A DNA stretch of 64,000 bases from Clostridium sp. (GTDB lineage: Bacteria; Bacillota; Clostridia; Clostridiales; Clostridiaceae): the NCBI RefSeq assembly GCF_021372645.1, contig NZ_JAJFUC010000053.1:1-64000 (forward strand), read 5' to 3'. Below are positions 47,144 to 56,315 of the stretch, piece by piece. Numbering within the stretch: position 1 is the stretch's first letter; every line of letters starts with the position of its first letter. A program made the translations under genes and the position numbers. Below the pieces are notes generated by a model. It was not told the origin of the DNA and did no database searches. It was given only the letters and a program-made list of their open reading frames with translations.

Positions 47144-48061
47144 TCATCTAGTTTCATTTCTTAGTTTATCTATTATAACATTAAAATATTCTGGTAATTC
47201 TGTAGTAAATTCAACATATTTGTTTTTTGTTGGATGAACAAATCCTAAAGTCTTAGCATGTAACATCTGACCTTTTAACTTAAATTTTTGCTTTTTAAAA
47301 CCATAAAGAGGATCTCCAACCAAAGGGAAACCAATTGATGCCATATGTACTCTTATTTGATGAGTTCTACCTGTTTCTAATATACATTTTATTAAGGTAT
47401 AACCATTATATCTTTCAATAACTTCATAATGTGTTACTGCTTTCTTTCCACCTTCTACAATTCCTATCTTTAATCTGTCCCTTTTATTTCTTGCTAACGG
47501 TTTATCAATAGTACCCTTTTCATTTTTAATTCGTCCTTCAACTAAGGCATAATATTCTCTTTTCATGGAATGATCTTTCAATTGTTCTGAAAGTTTGTTA
47601 TGAGCCTCATCGTTTTTAGCAACTACTAAAACACCTGATGTATCTTTATCAATTCTATGAACTATTCCAGGTCTTATAACTCCATTTATACTAGATAAAT
47701 CTTTGCAATAAAAAAGCAAAGCATTAACTAATGTACCATTGTAGTTACCTGGTGCAGGATGCACAACCATTCCCTGCACTTTGTTAACAACTATTACATC
47801 TTTATCTTCATATAATATTTCTAAAGGTATTTCTTCTGCATCCACCTTTAATATTTCTGGTTCTATAAATATTATCTCAATTTCATCAAAGGGCTTTAAT
47901 TTATAATTACATTTCTGAATTTTGTTATTAACTTTAATGCTATCCTTTTCAATAAGTCCTTGAATAAAAGATCTTGATTTATCAACAAAAACTTTACATA
48001 AATATTTATCAATTCTTGTTCCTTGATCTTCTTCTGAAACTATAAAAACACTTTTCTCCAT
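47144..48061 (-). CDS. RluD-family pseudouridine synthase (YlyB-like)
   Basis: 305 aa. N-terminal S4 domain (TRIDKYLCKVF... to ~75), catalytic domain with the aspartate in IVHRIDKDTSGVLVVAK, and GRTHQIRVHMAS. Modifies uridines in 23S rRNA; the exact site is not predictable. Usually follows lspA; here lspA is absent and a strong terminator separates it from divIVA. Confidence 0.94.
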   Translation of the reverse strand: MEKSVFIVSEEDQGTRIDKYLCKVFVDKSRSFIQGLIEKDSIKVNNKIQKCNYKLKPFDEIEIIFIEPEILKVDAEEIPLEILYEDKDVIVVNKVQGMVVHPAPGNYNGTLVNALLFYCKDLSSINGVIRPGIVHRIDKDTSGVLVVAKNDEAHNKLSEQLKDHSMKREYYALVEGRIKNEKGTIDKPLARNKRDRLKIGIVEGGKKAVTHYEVIERYNGYTLIKCILETGRTHQIRVHMASIGFPLVGDPLYGFKKQKFKLKGQMLHAKTLGFVHPTKNKYVEFTTELPEYFNVIIDKLRNETR

Positions 48062-48170
48062 AAACCAATATCCCTTTCTTTCAAGCGTATTCCTTCAATA
48101 TTATAATATAATAACTTATACTTTACAATTGAAAACTTAATAATTCAGAAACTTCAAAACAATAAGGAAT

Positions 48171-48216
48171 AAAGAGTATAAAAGAACCACTTATTGGTGG
48201 TTTTTTTATACTCTTT
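48171..48216. terminator. Long bidirectional terminator between divIVA and the pseudouridine synthase
   Basis: 20-base arms 48171-48190 and 48197-48216 pair with a single mismatch around loop TTATTG. GTGGTTTTTTT on the plus strand and TCTTTTATAC on the minus strand give T runs both ways. It ends the division-gene unit after divIVA. Confidence 0.85.
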
Positions 48217-48233
48217 ATTTTTTTGAATATATA

Positions 48234-48875
48234 TTATTCGCCTTGAACAAAAAAATTTTTTATTTCATTTAATTCATTATTTAATAAATTACACTCCTGT
48301 AAGTCTTGAGCCTTTTCTTGTTTTTCATCTATCCTATTATTTATAAACTTTATTTCTTTTTCTATTATTTCTTCTTGAACTACATCATCATCATCTATTG
48401 GATCTGAAACATTATAATTTTTAATAAAGCCCTTCTCTAAATCATCAAATGTTTCTAATTGGGTATTCATAAAATTTCTATATTTTGCTCTGAATTTAAT
48501 AAATTCTTGTTTAACTTTTTCATATTCATCATTTATTTGTATAACATCACTATGAGCTTTATCCATAATCTTTTGAGCAGATTCATTTGCATTTCTTAAC
48601 ATTAATTCTGCTTCTTTCTGAGCTGAATTTTTCGCTTGCTCTGCAGCATTTTGTGCAAGTATTAAAGTATTCTGTATAGTAGTTTCAATTTTTGAATAAT
48701 GATCTACTTTTTCATTTAAATTAGCAAGCTTTTCTTTCAAACTTGTATTTTCTTTATACAATTCTTCATAATTTTCTACTACTTCATCTAAAAACTCATC
48801 AACTTGTCCTGAATGATATCCTCTCAATCCTTTTTTAAATTCCTTATTGTTTATGTCTATTGGTGTTAATTTCAT
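48234..48875 (-). CDS. divIVA: DivIVA cell-division/polarity protein
   Basis: 213 aa. Conserved lipid-binding start LTPIDINNKEFKKGLRGYHSGQVDEFLDEV, split by the G-Y turn, then coiled coil (~35-165) and an acidic C-terminus. It marks curved membrane at septa and poles and recruits partners. SD GAGGTG. It follows ylmH in the ylm-divIVA order. Confidence 0.96.
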   Translation of the reverse strand: MKLTPIDINNKEFKKGLRGYHSGQVDEFLDEVVENYEELYKENTSLKEKLANLNEKVDHYSKIETTIQNTLILAQNAAEQAKNSAQKEAELMLRNANESAQKIMDKAHSDVIQINDEYEKVKQEFIKFRAKYRNFMNTQLETFDDLEKGFIKNYNVSDPIDDDDVVQEEIIEKEIKFINNRIDEKQEKAQDLQECNLLNNELNEIKNFFVQGE

Positions 48876-48888
48876 ACTTTCACCTCAA

Positions 48889-49653
48889 TTATGTATATTT
48901 TTTAATAATAATTTTTTTTCTTCCGCTTTTACTATTTCCAATAGAATTACCTAAAATAAATTTTCCAAATCCTCTTATAGTAATTCTTTCTTCACCTTTA
49001 AGTTCATAACTTTTATCTTTTATCTTAACATAATTCATAAGCACTTGGCCTTGTTCTATCATTGCTGTAGCTTTTGATCTAGATACATTTATAATTTTAG
49101 AAACAACTCCATCAATTCTTAAAGAAGAAACTAAAATAATCTCTTCTTTAAAATTAACTTTAGGAAGAAGTTTAAAATCATCAATAACTTCTGCACTACA
49201 AACAACTTTAGAAATTTTATCTATGTTATATATAATGAAATTTTCTATTTCCTCATATACTGGTACATAACAAATATTTTTATCTACTAATAAATCACCA
49301 ATTTTATTTCTTTCTATACCAAGAGATAAGATTCCACCTAAAAAATCTCTATGGGTAAGGCTTGAAAACTTTGATGTATTCTGAATTTTTATTAATTTCA
49401 TAGGAAATGGATTTTCATATACATTATTAAAAGAAATCATTCTTCTTTCAGCATCTTCAAAAACTCCATTAGTTTCAACTTTAAAATCCTTATTACACAA
49501 ATTTTTTTCAAACCATGACCATATATTAGGTGTATAGAAATTCTTTCCAAACATTGGTATATCCTTCTCTTTAGATAACAAATATCTTTCATACAAATTT
49601 AATGCTTCACTTCTATCATCATCTGTAAAATACTTACTTATTTTATCTTTCAT
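48889..49653 (-). CDS. ylmH: YlmH S4-domain RNA-binding protein
   Basis: 254 aa. N-terminal YlmH domains (~1-175) and C-terminal S4 domain with RIDGVVSKIINVSRSKA. YlmH binds the ribosome and has been linked to rescue of stalled ribosomes in Bacillus, which fits with rqcH in the same genome. 5 bases after ylmG. Confidence 0.93.
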   Translation of the reverse strand: MKDKISKYFTDDDRSEALNLYERYLLSKEKDIPMFGKNFYTPNIWSWFEKNLCNKDFKVETNGVFEDAERRMISFNNVYENPFPMKLIKIQNTSKFSSLTHRDFLGGILSLGIERNKIGDLLVDKNICYVPVYEEIENFIIYNIDKISKVVCSAEVIDDFKLLPKVNFKEEIILVSSLRIDGVVSKIINVSRSKATAMIEQGQVLMNYVKIKDKSYELKGEERITIRGFGKFILGNSIGNSKSGRKKIIIKKYT

Positions 49654-49658
49654 AATTA

Positions 49659-49910
49659 TTATAAAAGCCTTTTAAATAAGTCTATTACTAATAATGCAAT
49701 TATAGGTGAAAAGTCCATTGGTAATCCAGAAATAAATTTATCCTGCAATTTTCTAAATGGTTCTAAAAGAGGATAAATGAAATTGTGTATTATACTTATA
49801 AACTTGTTTCCTTGAATTTGTGGAATCCACGAAGCTATACACTCTATGAATATAGCTAGTTCTAATAAGTTAAGTAACGTATTAAGAACCATAACAATAC
49901 TATATATCAA
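49659..49910 (-). CDS. ylmG: YggT-family membrane protein YlmG
   Basis: 83 aa, two membrane segments around a conserved loop with PFRKLQDKFISGLP. Conserved next to sepF; needed for normal division or nucleoid layout in other groups, mechanism unclear. 12 bases after sepF. Confidence 0.93.
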   Translation of the reverse strand: MIYSIVMVLNTLLNLLELAIFIECIASWIPQIQGNKFISIIHNFIYPLLEPFRKLQDKFISGLPMDFSPIIALLVIDLFKRLL

Positions 49911-49922
49911 ATCTTATTCCCC

Positions 49923-50375
49923 CTATTTTGACCAATTAAATATAGCTTTTGAACTAAGCTCATTTTTCAATTCATTTGTTACTTCAACATTTGAAGGTGA
50001 AAGAATATATACACCTTTTTCAATTTGTTGTAATTCTCCACCTAATGCATAACAAGAACCACTTATAAAATCTAATAATCTTTGTGCTATTTTTAATTCT
50101 AACATAGTTGTATTTACTAAAACTATTCTTCTATTCTTTAGTGCTTCACAAATTTCAGTTGCTTCTTCATAGTCTACTGGTTTAGTTATTGTTACCTTTG
50201 CAGTTGAAGATGTGTGGATGTTTACAACCTTGCTATTTTTCTTATTTGTAATAACTGGTTCTATTTCTTCTTCATCTTTCATCTCATTTTCATATTCTTC
50301 ATCCTCATAGTCCTCATAGTCCTCATAGTCCTCAAATCCTAATAAAGATTTAACCTTTGATAATATCTTACTCAT
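49923..50375 (-). CDS. sepF: SepF, FtsZ-associated division protein
   Basis: 150 aa. N-terminal amphipathic helix [14 protein letters not shown], a linker, and the C-terminal SepF domain (ending KAIFNWSK). Start at ATG 50375 with SD AGGAGGCGG; the extension to 50411 is rejected. The linker begins with repeated EDY units encoded by 9-bp tandem repeats. SepF rings tether FtsZ to the membrane. Overlaps ylmE by 8 bases. Confidence 0.95.
   Translation of the reverse strand: MSKILSKVKSLLGFEDYEDYEDYEDEEYENEMKDEEEIEPVITNKKNSKVVNIHTSSTAKVTITKPVDYEEATEICEALKNRRIVLVNTTMLELKIAQRLLDFISGSCYALGGELQQIEKGVYILSPSNVEVTNELKNELSSKAIFNWSK
50303..50334. repeat. 9-bp tandem repeat within sepF
   Basis: TCATAGTCC is repeated about three and a half times in frame, encoding successive EDY triplets just after the membrane helix of SepF. 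Repeat-number change would lengthen or shorten the acidic linker without frameshift. Confidence 0.8.
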
Positions 50376-51048
50376 TTTTTCCGCCTCCTGTATTATAATT
50401 TCTTTCTCCAAATATTCCTGTTCCTATTCTAACTAAATTAGAACCTTCTTCTATAGCTGTCATAAAATCATGAGTCATTCCCATGGATAATATGTTCATA
50501 TTGATATTTTTGTATTTTTTTTCTTTAAGTTCTTCGAATATTTTTTTTGTTTTTTTAAAATAAATTCTATTACTCTCCTCATTTCCTTTTGGAATAATAA
50601 CCATTATACCTTTGATTGAAACATAATTACATTTTTCAATTGTTTCTATAAATTCATATAAATTTTCTTCCAAAATACCGCTTTTGCTTTCTTCTCTTCC
50701 AATATTAATTTGAATTAATGCATTGGCCACTTTATTAGCTTTTCCAAAAACTTTTTCTATTTCATTTAGCAAACTAACGCTAGCTAAAGAATGAATCAAG
50801 TAAACTGTATCCACTAAATATTTAACCTTATTACTTTGAAGTTGTCCTATGAAATGCCATCTTACATCATCATGAAAGTTTTCTGATTTTTTCACTAATT
50901 CTTGAACTTTATTTTCTCCAAAATCTCTCAGACCTGCAATATATGCTTCTTCTAATTCTTCTAATGGCTTTGTTTTGGAAACAGCTAAAAGCCTTACCTC
51001 TTTTGGAATTTTAAATTTTAGTTCTTCTATATTTCGCTTAATTTCCAT
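50368..51048 (-). CDS. ylmE: YggS/YlmE-family PLP-binding protein
   Basis: 226 aa TIM-barrel. PLP lysine in LLAVSKTKP, and [26 protein letters not shown] and GTGIFGER are family motifs. It keeps vitamin B6 and amino/keto-acid pools balanced. Lies at the head of the sepF-ylmG-ylmH-divIVA group. Confidence 0.95.
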   Translation of the reverse strand: MEIKRNIEELKFKIPKEVRLLAVSKTKPLEELEEAYIAGLRDFGENKVQELVKKSENFHDDVRWHFIGQLQSNKVKYLVDTVYLIHSLASVSLLNEIEKVFGKANKVANALIQINIGREESKSGILEENLYEFIETIEKCNYVSIKGIMVIIPKGNEESNRIYFKKTKKIFEELKEKKYKNINMNILSMGMTHDFMTAIEEGSNLVRIGTGIFGERNYNTGGGKNE

Positions 51049-51140
51049 AATATAACACCATAAAACTATTCCTTTCTATACTTCACTTAGTTTATATTCT
51101 ATATAATTTTGAGATTTCCTTTAAAAATATAAATTTAATT

Positions 51141-51878
51141 TTATTTTTTATTCTCATCTCTCTTCATATATTTAACATTACAGTTTTCTGTTGTTGGCGG
51201 CATAGTTATTTTATCTATTTTTTCAATATCTACATAAAGCTTTCTAAATATAAGCTGTTTAACATGGCTTCCATCTTCTAAAAGGGCGGCCTTTAATTTT
51301 TCCGGATCTCCTATAGCATAAATATTAAAAGGAGCATATTCCATTTCACCATCATCAAATCCTATAAATGCCCAGTTACAAATTACACCAGACCAAGGAA
51401 CAACTCTATGACTATTAACACTAATAGCTTGCGCCCCAGCAACTCGAAGTTCATTTAAAATTAATCCCATATCATTATCATGTAAAAGCTTATTATTAAT
51501 TTCATCTGTATTCTCTACAAGTGCATTAGTCTTCCCGTCATTTATCTTTAATATAATTCCTGGACCTTCTACCTTATTTAATCCAATAAACATTTCATAA
51601 TCACTAATTTGAGTTTTCATATCATCAAGAATCTTATCATTTTTCTTATAATTATTTTCATAATTCCTTATTTTATCATGTTTCTCAATATTGTCCTCTT
51701 TTAAATTTCCTATTGATTTATATAAATTAGCTCTTTCTTCAATTGCATTTTGATATTCGGTTGCATTTAATTGACTATAAGATCGAATACCTTCAAAATT
51801 AAAATTCATTGATATTAAAGCACCTAATATTATGGTTGCAATGAAAACAAAGAAAAAACCTTTATTATTTTTCATCAC
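51141..51878 (-). CDS. DUF881 (YlxW/X-like) membrane protein
   Basis: About 244 aa. Single N-terminal membrane helix (6-22), coiled coil (~35-85) and DUF881 domain with GPGIILKINDGK, GAQAISVNSHRVVPWSGVICN. Found with sbp in division clusters; function unknown. Second ATG with SD GAGGTG is the likely start. Confidence 0.9.
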   Translation of the reverse strand: MMKNNKGFFFVFIATIILGALISMNFNFEGIRSYSQLNATEYQNAIEERANLYKSIGNLKEDNIEKHDKIRNYENNYKKNDKILDDMKTQISDYEMFIGLNKVEGPGIILKINDGKTNALVENTDEINNKLLHDNDMGLILNELRVAGAQAISVNSHRVVPWSGVICNWAFIGFDDGEMEYAPFNIYAIGDPEKLKAALLEDGSHVKQLIFRKLYVDIEKIDKITMPPTTENCNVKYMKRDENKK

Positions 51879-51887
51879 ATCACCTCT

Positions 51888-52280
51888 TTATTTAATATCA
51901 TTATTTTCTTTTTCTATAGAATTTTTTTTAGATGACTTTTTCCTCCTAATTTTAAACTCTTCTAATAAAAGTCTTCTTATAATTGCAAAATTATCAAATA
52001 TTCTCCCTCCAAATACTATTACTGCTGCTATATATATTGGTATTCCAAGTTTATCGCCTAAATACGCAAGTCCTGCTGCAAGTAATGCATTACCAAAAAA
52101 TCCTGATATAAATATATCTGCTTGAAAATTCCTTGAAAGATTTCCTCTAATTGCACCAAAAACTGAATCTAAACATGCAAGTATTGCTACAGACATGTAT
52201 GGTGACAGTTTATCTGATATGTTAACATCTAGTACAAATCCAAGTATTATTCCAATTAATAGTCCTATTACTGCGATCAA
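51888..52280 (-). CDS. sbp: Small basic protein Sbp (DUF1290)
   Basis: 130 aa, three to four membrane segments and a very basic tail (RRKKSSKK). ACLDSVFGAIRGNLSRNF is the family signature. Placed between two DUF881 genes, as in Bacillus ylxW-sbp-ylxX. Function unknown. Confidence 0.93.
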   Translation of the reverse strand: MIAVIGLLIGIILGFVLDVNISDKLSPYMSVAILACLDSVFGAIRGNLSRNFQADIFISGFFGNALLAAGLAYLGDKLGIPIYIAAVIVFGGRIFDNFAIIRRLLLEEFKIRRKKSSKKNSIEKENNDIK

Positions 52281-52292
52281 ACTAATTCTCTC

Positions 52293-53021
52293 CTATTCCT
52301 TCACTAATTTAATAAATTCGCTTTTCAATGACTGTGTTGTCTTTCCTATAATTATATCATCTTCCGATTTTATTTCATTATTATAGTTAGGAAGAACACC
52401 ATATTCTAAAGATCCTGGAAACGAAATTCCTACATTAAGTCTACCCTTTTCTCCAATTGCTTTAATTACAATTTTATCTCTTGGATATACTTTTCCAGTG
52501 GACCCTATTGCAATTCCATTTCCTGCTGTCTTAATTCCTGTCTGTGGAGTTATTCTAATGTCATTTATGCTTATAGCCTCTGCCCCAGAATACCAAATTA
52601 AATTTACTATATGAACTAATTCATCTTCACCTAAATCTCTATTACTATCACTTGAATTAGATCCAAATATAGATGTTTTAGGTGTTATGGTAAGTGTTAT
52701 TCCTGGCCCCTTAACATCAACCACTCCTAAATGCATTCTAGCATTATCAAGTTGATTTTTTATATCTGCGCCTAAATTACCATCCTTTGCTGCTGTTTCT
52801 TCCATTTGTTTAAGTTCTTCTGATATCTTAGAATTTGTTGCTAACAACTCCACTTTTTCCTTCTTCAATGTTTCAATTTCTGAAATTATATCATTTTTAT
52901 CATAATTACTAATGTTTGATTCAATATTTTTGTTGGCTAAAACTTTAAATTGATATGCTAATAAAAAGCCTAAAAGTCCACAAACAATAGCCACAAATAT
53001 TTGAGATCTAGATATCTTCAT
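52293..53021 (-). CDS. DUF881 (YlxW/X-like) membrane protein
   Basis: About 242 aa. Membrane helix (~5-23), coiled coil (~35-75), DUF881 domain with KGPGITLTITPK, GAEAISINDIRITPQTGI. Start MKISRSQIF at 53021, 7 bases after the ftsQ stop; the extension to 53066 overlaps ftsQ and is rejected. Paralogue of the 51141-51878 gene. Confidence 0.9.
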   Translation of the reverse strand: MKISRSQIFVAIVCGLLGFLLAYQFKVLANKNIESNISNYDKNDIISEIETLKKEKVELLATNSKISEELKQMEETAAKDGNLGADIKNQLDNARMHLGVVDVKGPGITLTITPKTSIFGSNSSDSNRDLGEDELVHIVNLIWYSGAEAISINDIRITPQTGIKTAGNGIAIGSTGKVYPRDKIVIKAIGEKGRLNVGISFPGSLEYGVLPNYNNEIKSEDDIIIGKTTQSLKSEFIKLVKE

Positions 53022-53028
53022 TCCTACC

Positions 53029-53793
53029 TTACCTTTCTTCTTTATAATATATAGGTGCACCATCAAATCCTACATCCACATATCCTTTAGTAATCCCAAT
53101 ATTTGGATTTTCGATTATGTGTAGTAATTTATTCATTTTATCTGGTATGTTTTCGTCATTTCCAATTCTTCCTTCTACTTTACCAATATACACCTTTATA
53201 TTCATCAAATCACTTACATCTATAACATTTATATTATAATTAGTTGGATTATTTTTTATAATTTTATAAAAAATATCTAAAAATTCTAACATTCTGCTAT
53301 TATCCAAAGTTTTATTCCCTAATTCAACATCTTTCAAATTTATTCCTATAACATTTACTAAATTTCTATTATCAATATTATCTGTTTTTTCTAGTAAATT
53401 TGATTGACTGTCTAAAACATATTTATATCCATCTTTATCTACATAATATACCCCTTGCTTCTCTGAAACTTTTATATTAATTTGTTTTGGATATACCTTA
53501 CTAATTTCAACATTTTCTACATAGGGATTTTTCTTAGCTTCGTTTATTATATTATGTTTATTTATAAAGAAAATATTCTGACCAATTAGGTTCTCTGTTC
53601 TTTTTTTTACATCCTCTCCACTCATAATTGGATTTCCTAAAATAGCAACCTTTTTAATAATAAAGATACTTGATTTAGTTGCAAAAATTGTTCCTCCAAT
53701 AATCAAAATTATAGTCATCATAACTATTCTTTTTACTAGTCTTCTACGTTGTGCTTTTAAAATAAATTTCTTATTTGCTTTTACCATAAACAT
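53029..53793 (-). CDS. ftsQ: FtsQ/DivIB cell-division protein
   Basis: 254 aa. Short basic cytoplasmic N-terminus, membrane helix (~20-45), POTRA domain starting IFIIKKVAILGNPIMSGEDV (~45-115) and beta domain after. Scaffold in the septal synthase complex. The 340-bp gap and terminator upstream suggest its own promoter. Confidence 0.92.
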   Translation of the reverse strand: MFMVKANKKFILKAQRRRLVKRIVMMTIILIIGGTIFATKSSIFIIKKVAILGNPIMSGEDVKKRTENLIGQNIFFINKHNIINEAKKNPYVENVEISKVYPKQINIKVSEKQGVYYVDKDGYKYVLDSQSNLLEKTDNIDNRNLVNVIGINLKDVELGNKTLDNSRMLEFLDIFYKIIKNNPTNYNINVIDVSDLMNIKVYIGKVEGRIGNDENIPDKMNKLLHIIENPNIGITKGYVDVGFDGAPIYYKEER

Positions 53794-54070
53794 CCCTACT
53801 CTTTACATGTCACTAATATAATAACATGAATTTTTATATAATATTGCTAAAAATTTCATATAATAATAATACCACTTTAAGAAGATATTTTCATTAAATT
53901 TTACAATAGATTTTTATAATAACCAAAAATTAACATACGCTTTCATATAATAATTATATTATCAAAAGATTCTATAGTAATTCTCAAACTAAATATACTG
54001 CTTACTTTAAATATAATATGTAATTAAATTTGTTTACAGATTTTATAATTCGTTTAGACCTCACAAAATA
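53794..54070. other. Gene-free gap between ftsW/spoVE and ftsQ
   Basis: About 280 bases with no gene. In many Bacilli murG, murB or murD genes occupy this place; none is present here. It should hold the ftsQ promoter. Confidence 0.5.
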
Positions 54071-54106
54071 CAGGACAAAGAAGTTATATTTTAGTTCTTT
54101 GCCCTG
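54071..54106 (-). terminator. Terminator of the spoVD-mur-ftsW unit
   Basis: CAGGACAAAGAA (54071-54082) with TTCTTTGCCCTG (54095-54106), one mismatch, T-rich minus-strand continuation. 31 bases past the ftsW stop. Confidence 0.65.
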
Positions 54107-54136
54107 CCTTAATACCTAAAATTATTATTTTTTATT

Positions 54137-55273
54137 TTATCTTTCTTTAAGCACTTCTTTCCCTTCAATCTGCCGTGATATATTTAAAAGTATTCCAACT
54201 GCCGTCATATTCATTAAAAGCGCTGACCCTCCATAACTAATAAAGGGCAAAGGAACTCCTGTAACTGGCATTGAGCCTGTTACAACTGCAATATTTATTA
54301 AGGATTGCACTGCTATAACTGAAGTTATTCCTATGGCAAGAAGTGTACCATAAGTATCTCTTGCTTTCATAGCCACACTAATACCCCTCCAAATAAATAT
54401 TATGAAAAGAAGTATTATACATATGCACCCTATAAGCCCTAATTCTTCACCTATTATAGAAAATATAAAATCATTATGTGGTTCAGGCATATATAATGTT
54501 TTTTGTCTCGACTGACCAAGACCAAGACCTGTGACGCCTCCTGCACCTAGTGCATAAAAGGATTGAATTAATTGATATCCATTACCAGTGGCATCCTTCC
54601 ATGGATTTATAAAATTAAGCATTCTTGCTCTTCTATAGTCTGTTGATACTGTGAAGAAAAGTGCTGCTGCTACCAAAACAGGAGCTACGATTCCAAATAA
54701 ATGTTTTATCCTCCCCCCTGCTGAAAAAAGCATAATAAATGTAACAATCATTATAACTGATGCAATACTTAAGTTTTTCTCCGCTAGAACAAAGGCAGCA
54801 TAAAATCCTGATACTGCTAGATATGGTAGTATGCCACTTTTAAAATTTTTAACACCTTCTCCTTTAACTTCAAGACTCATAGCTAAAAATAGTACTACAA
54901 CATATTTTACAAGATCGGATGGTTGAAAGCTAAATGGTCCCATTTGAATCCATCTTTGTGCTCCATTAACACCCGAAAAAAAGAATACAGATATCAATAA
55001 AGGTATACTTACAATCATTATCCCTACTGTATATTTTTTTATTTTATGATAATCAAAGCACATTGTAAATGCCATTGCACCTACCCCTATAATTGCTGAT
55101 ATCAATTGTCTTTTTAAATAATACATACTATCTTTATTTATAAACATTGCATAATACGAGCTTGCAGAGTATACCATAACTACTCCAATTACCAAAAGCA
55201 AGGCTACAGTATAAAATATTACATAGTCAATTTCCCCCATTTTCTTTTTTCTTTTGGACCTAATAACATTCAT
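54137..55273 (-). CDS. spoVE: SEDS peptidoglycan polymerase FtsW/SpoVE
   Basis: About 378 aa, ten membrane segments. The SEDS glycosyltransferase polymerises lipid II with its class B PBP partner; the likely partners are the two SpoVD-like proteins upstream. GAQRWIQMGPFSFQPSD (with the catalytic Asp region nearby) and PVTGVPLPFISYGGS are SEDS signatures. Start ATG 55273 with SD GGAGG; the TTG at 55288 lies in the SD. Whether it serves vegetative division, sporulation or both cannot be told. Confidence 0.93.
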   Translation of the reverse strand: MNVIRSKRKKKMGEIDYVIFYTVALLLVIGVVMVYSASSYYAMFINKDSMYYLKRQLISAIIGVGAMAFTMCFDYHKIKKYTVGIMIVSIPLLISVFFFSGVNGAQRWIQMGPFSFQPSDLVKYVVVLFLAMSLEVKGEGVKNFKSGILPYLAVSGFYAAFVLAEKNLSIASVIMIVTFIMLFSAGGRIKHLFGIVAPVLVAAALFFTVSTDYRRARMLNFINPWKDATGNGYQLIQSFYALGAGGVTGLGLGQSRQKTLYMPEPHNDFIFSIIGEELGLIGCICIILLFIIFIWRGISVAMKARDTYGTLLAIGITSVIAVQSLINIAVVTGSMPVTGVPLPFISYGGSALLMNMTAVGILLNISRQIEGKEVLKER

Positions 55274-55294
55274 ATATAAATCCTCCAAACCTAC

Positions 55295-56275
55295 TTAAAG
55301 TGCTATAAAACCTATAATACATAAAATTGCTGTAATGCTAGAAAATACTGTTACTATCTTTACTTCGCTCCAGCCTACCTGTTCAAAATGGTGATGTATA
55401 GGAGACATTTTAAATACTCTTTTGCCTGTTAATTTAAATGAAGTAACTTGAATTATAACAGATAAAGTTTCAATTAGATAGATACCTCCAACTATAACTA
55501 CAAACCACTCCATTTTTAGCATTAAAGCAATTGTGCCTATAACTCCACCAAGAGCTAATGAGCCTGTATCGCCCATAAATATCTTTGCAGGGAAAGCATT
55601 AAATTTTAAGAATCCAAGTAATGCTCCAGCTAATGCTATTGCAAAAATTGCCACTTCATAATTTCCTGTTCTAAAACCAACTATCGCAAAAAAAGTTAGT
55701 ACTATTACGGTAACTGAAGTTGCAAGACCATCTATTCCATCTGTTAAATTAACTGCATTTGTTACAGCTGCATAAAAAATAACTATAAATGGTATGTATA
55801 GCATACCTAAATCCATTCTAAAACCTTTATTTGCAAACGGAATTAAGATATCTGTTCCTATATATTTATATCCATACCAAGCAAAAGCTACTGAAAACAA
55901 AATTAATAATATCATTTTTTGTGCTGATTTTAATCCTAAATTGTCTCTATGGATTATCTTTAACATATCATCTAAAAATCCAATAAATCCAAATGCAAGA
56001 AATGAATATAAAATGATCATTTCTTTATCCATAAGTTTATGTCCCATAATTAATATAGTCGTTGCTACAGAAATGAAAAAAATAAGTCCACCCATTGTTG
56101 GAGTTCCAGATTTCTTTTGATGACTTTTAGGTCCTTCTTCTCTTATATTTTGACCAAATTTTAATTTGTGTAATATTGGTATGACTATTGGTCCAAGTAT
56201 TATTGAAAATAGAAATCCCATTATTAATGGTGCTAAAATTTTTGAGTTAATTAATAGTCTTATTGTATCCCCCAT
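55295..56275 (-). CDS. mraY: Phospho-N-acetylmuramoyl-pentapeptide transferase
   Basis: 326 aa, ten membrane segments. Makes lipid I on undecaprenyl phosphate. [19 protein letters not shown] with the DD pair, [10 protein letters not shown], and [11 protein letters not shown] are complete. Between murF and ftsW. Confidence 0.97.
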   Translation of the reverse strand: MGDTIRLLINSKILAPLIMGFLFSIILGPIVIPILHKLKFGQNIREEGPKSHQKKSGTPTMGGLIFFISVATTILIMGHKLMDKEMIILYSFLAFGFIGFLDDMLKIIHRDNLGLKSAQKMILLILFSVAFAWYGYKYIGTDILIPFANKGFRMDLGMLYIPFIVIFYAAVTNAVNLTDGIDGLATSVTVIVLTFFAIVGFRTGNYEVAIFAIALAGALLGFLKFNAFPAKIFMGDTGSLALGGVIGTIALMLKMEWFVVIVGGIYLIETLSVIIQVTSFKLTGKRVFKMSPIHHHFEQVGWSEVKIVTVFSSITAILCIIGFIAL

Positions 56276-56315
56276 CTAGTGCTGCCTAATTTTAAGGCAA
56301 GTCACCTCCTTCGTT

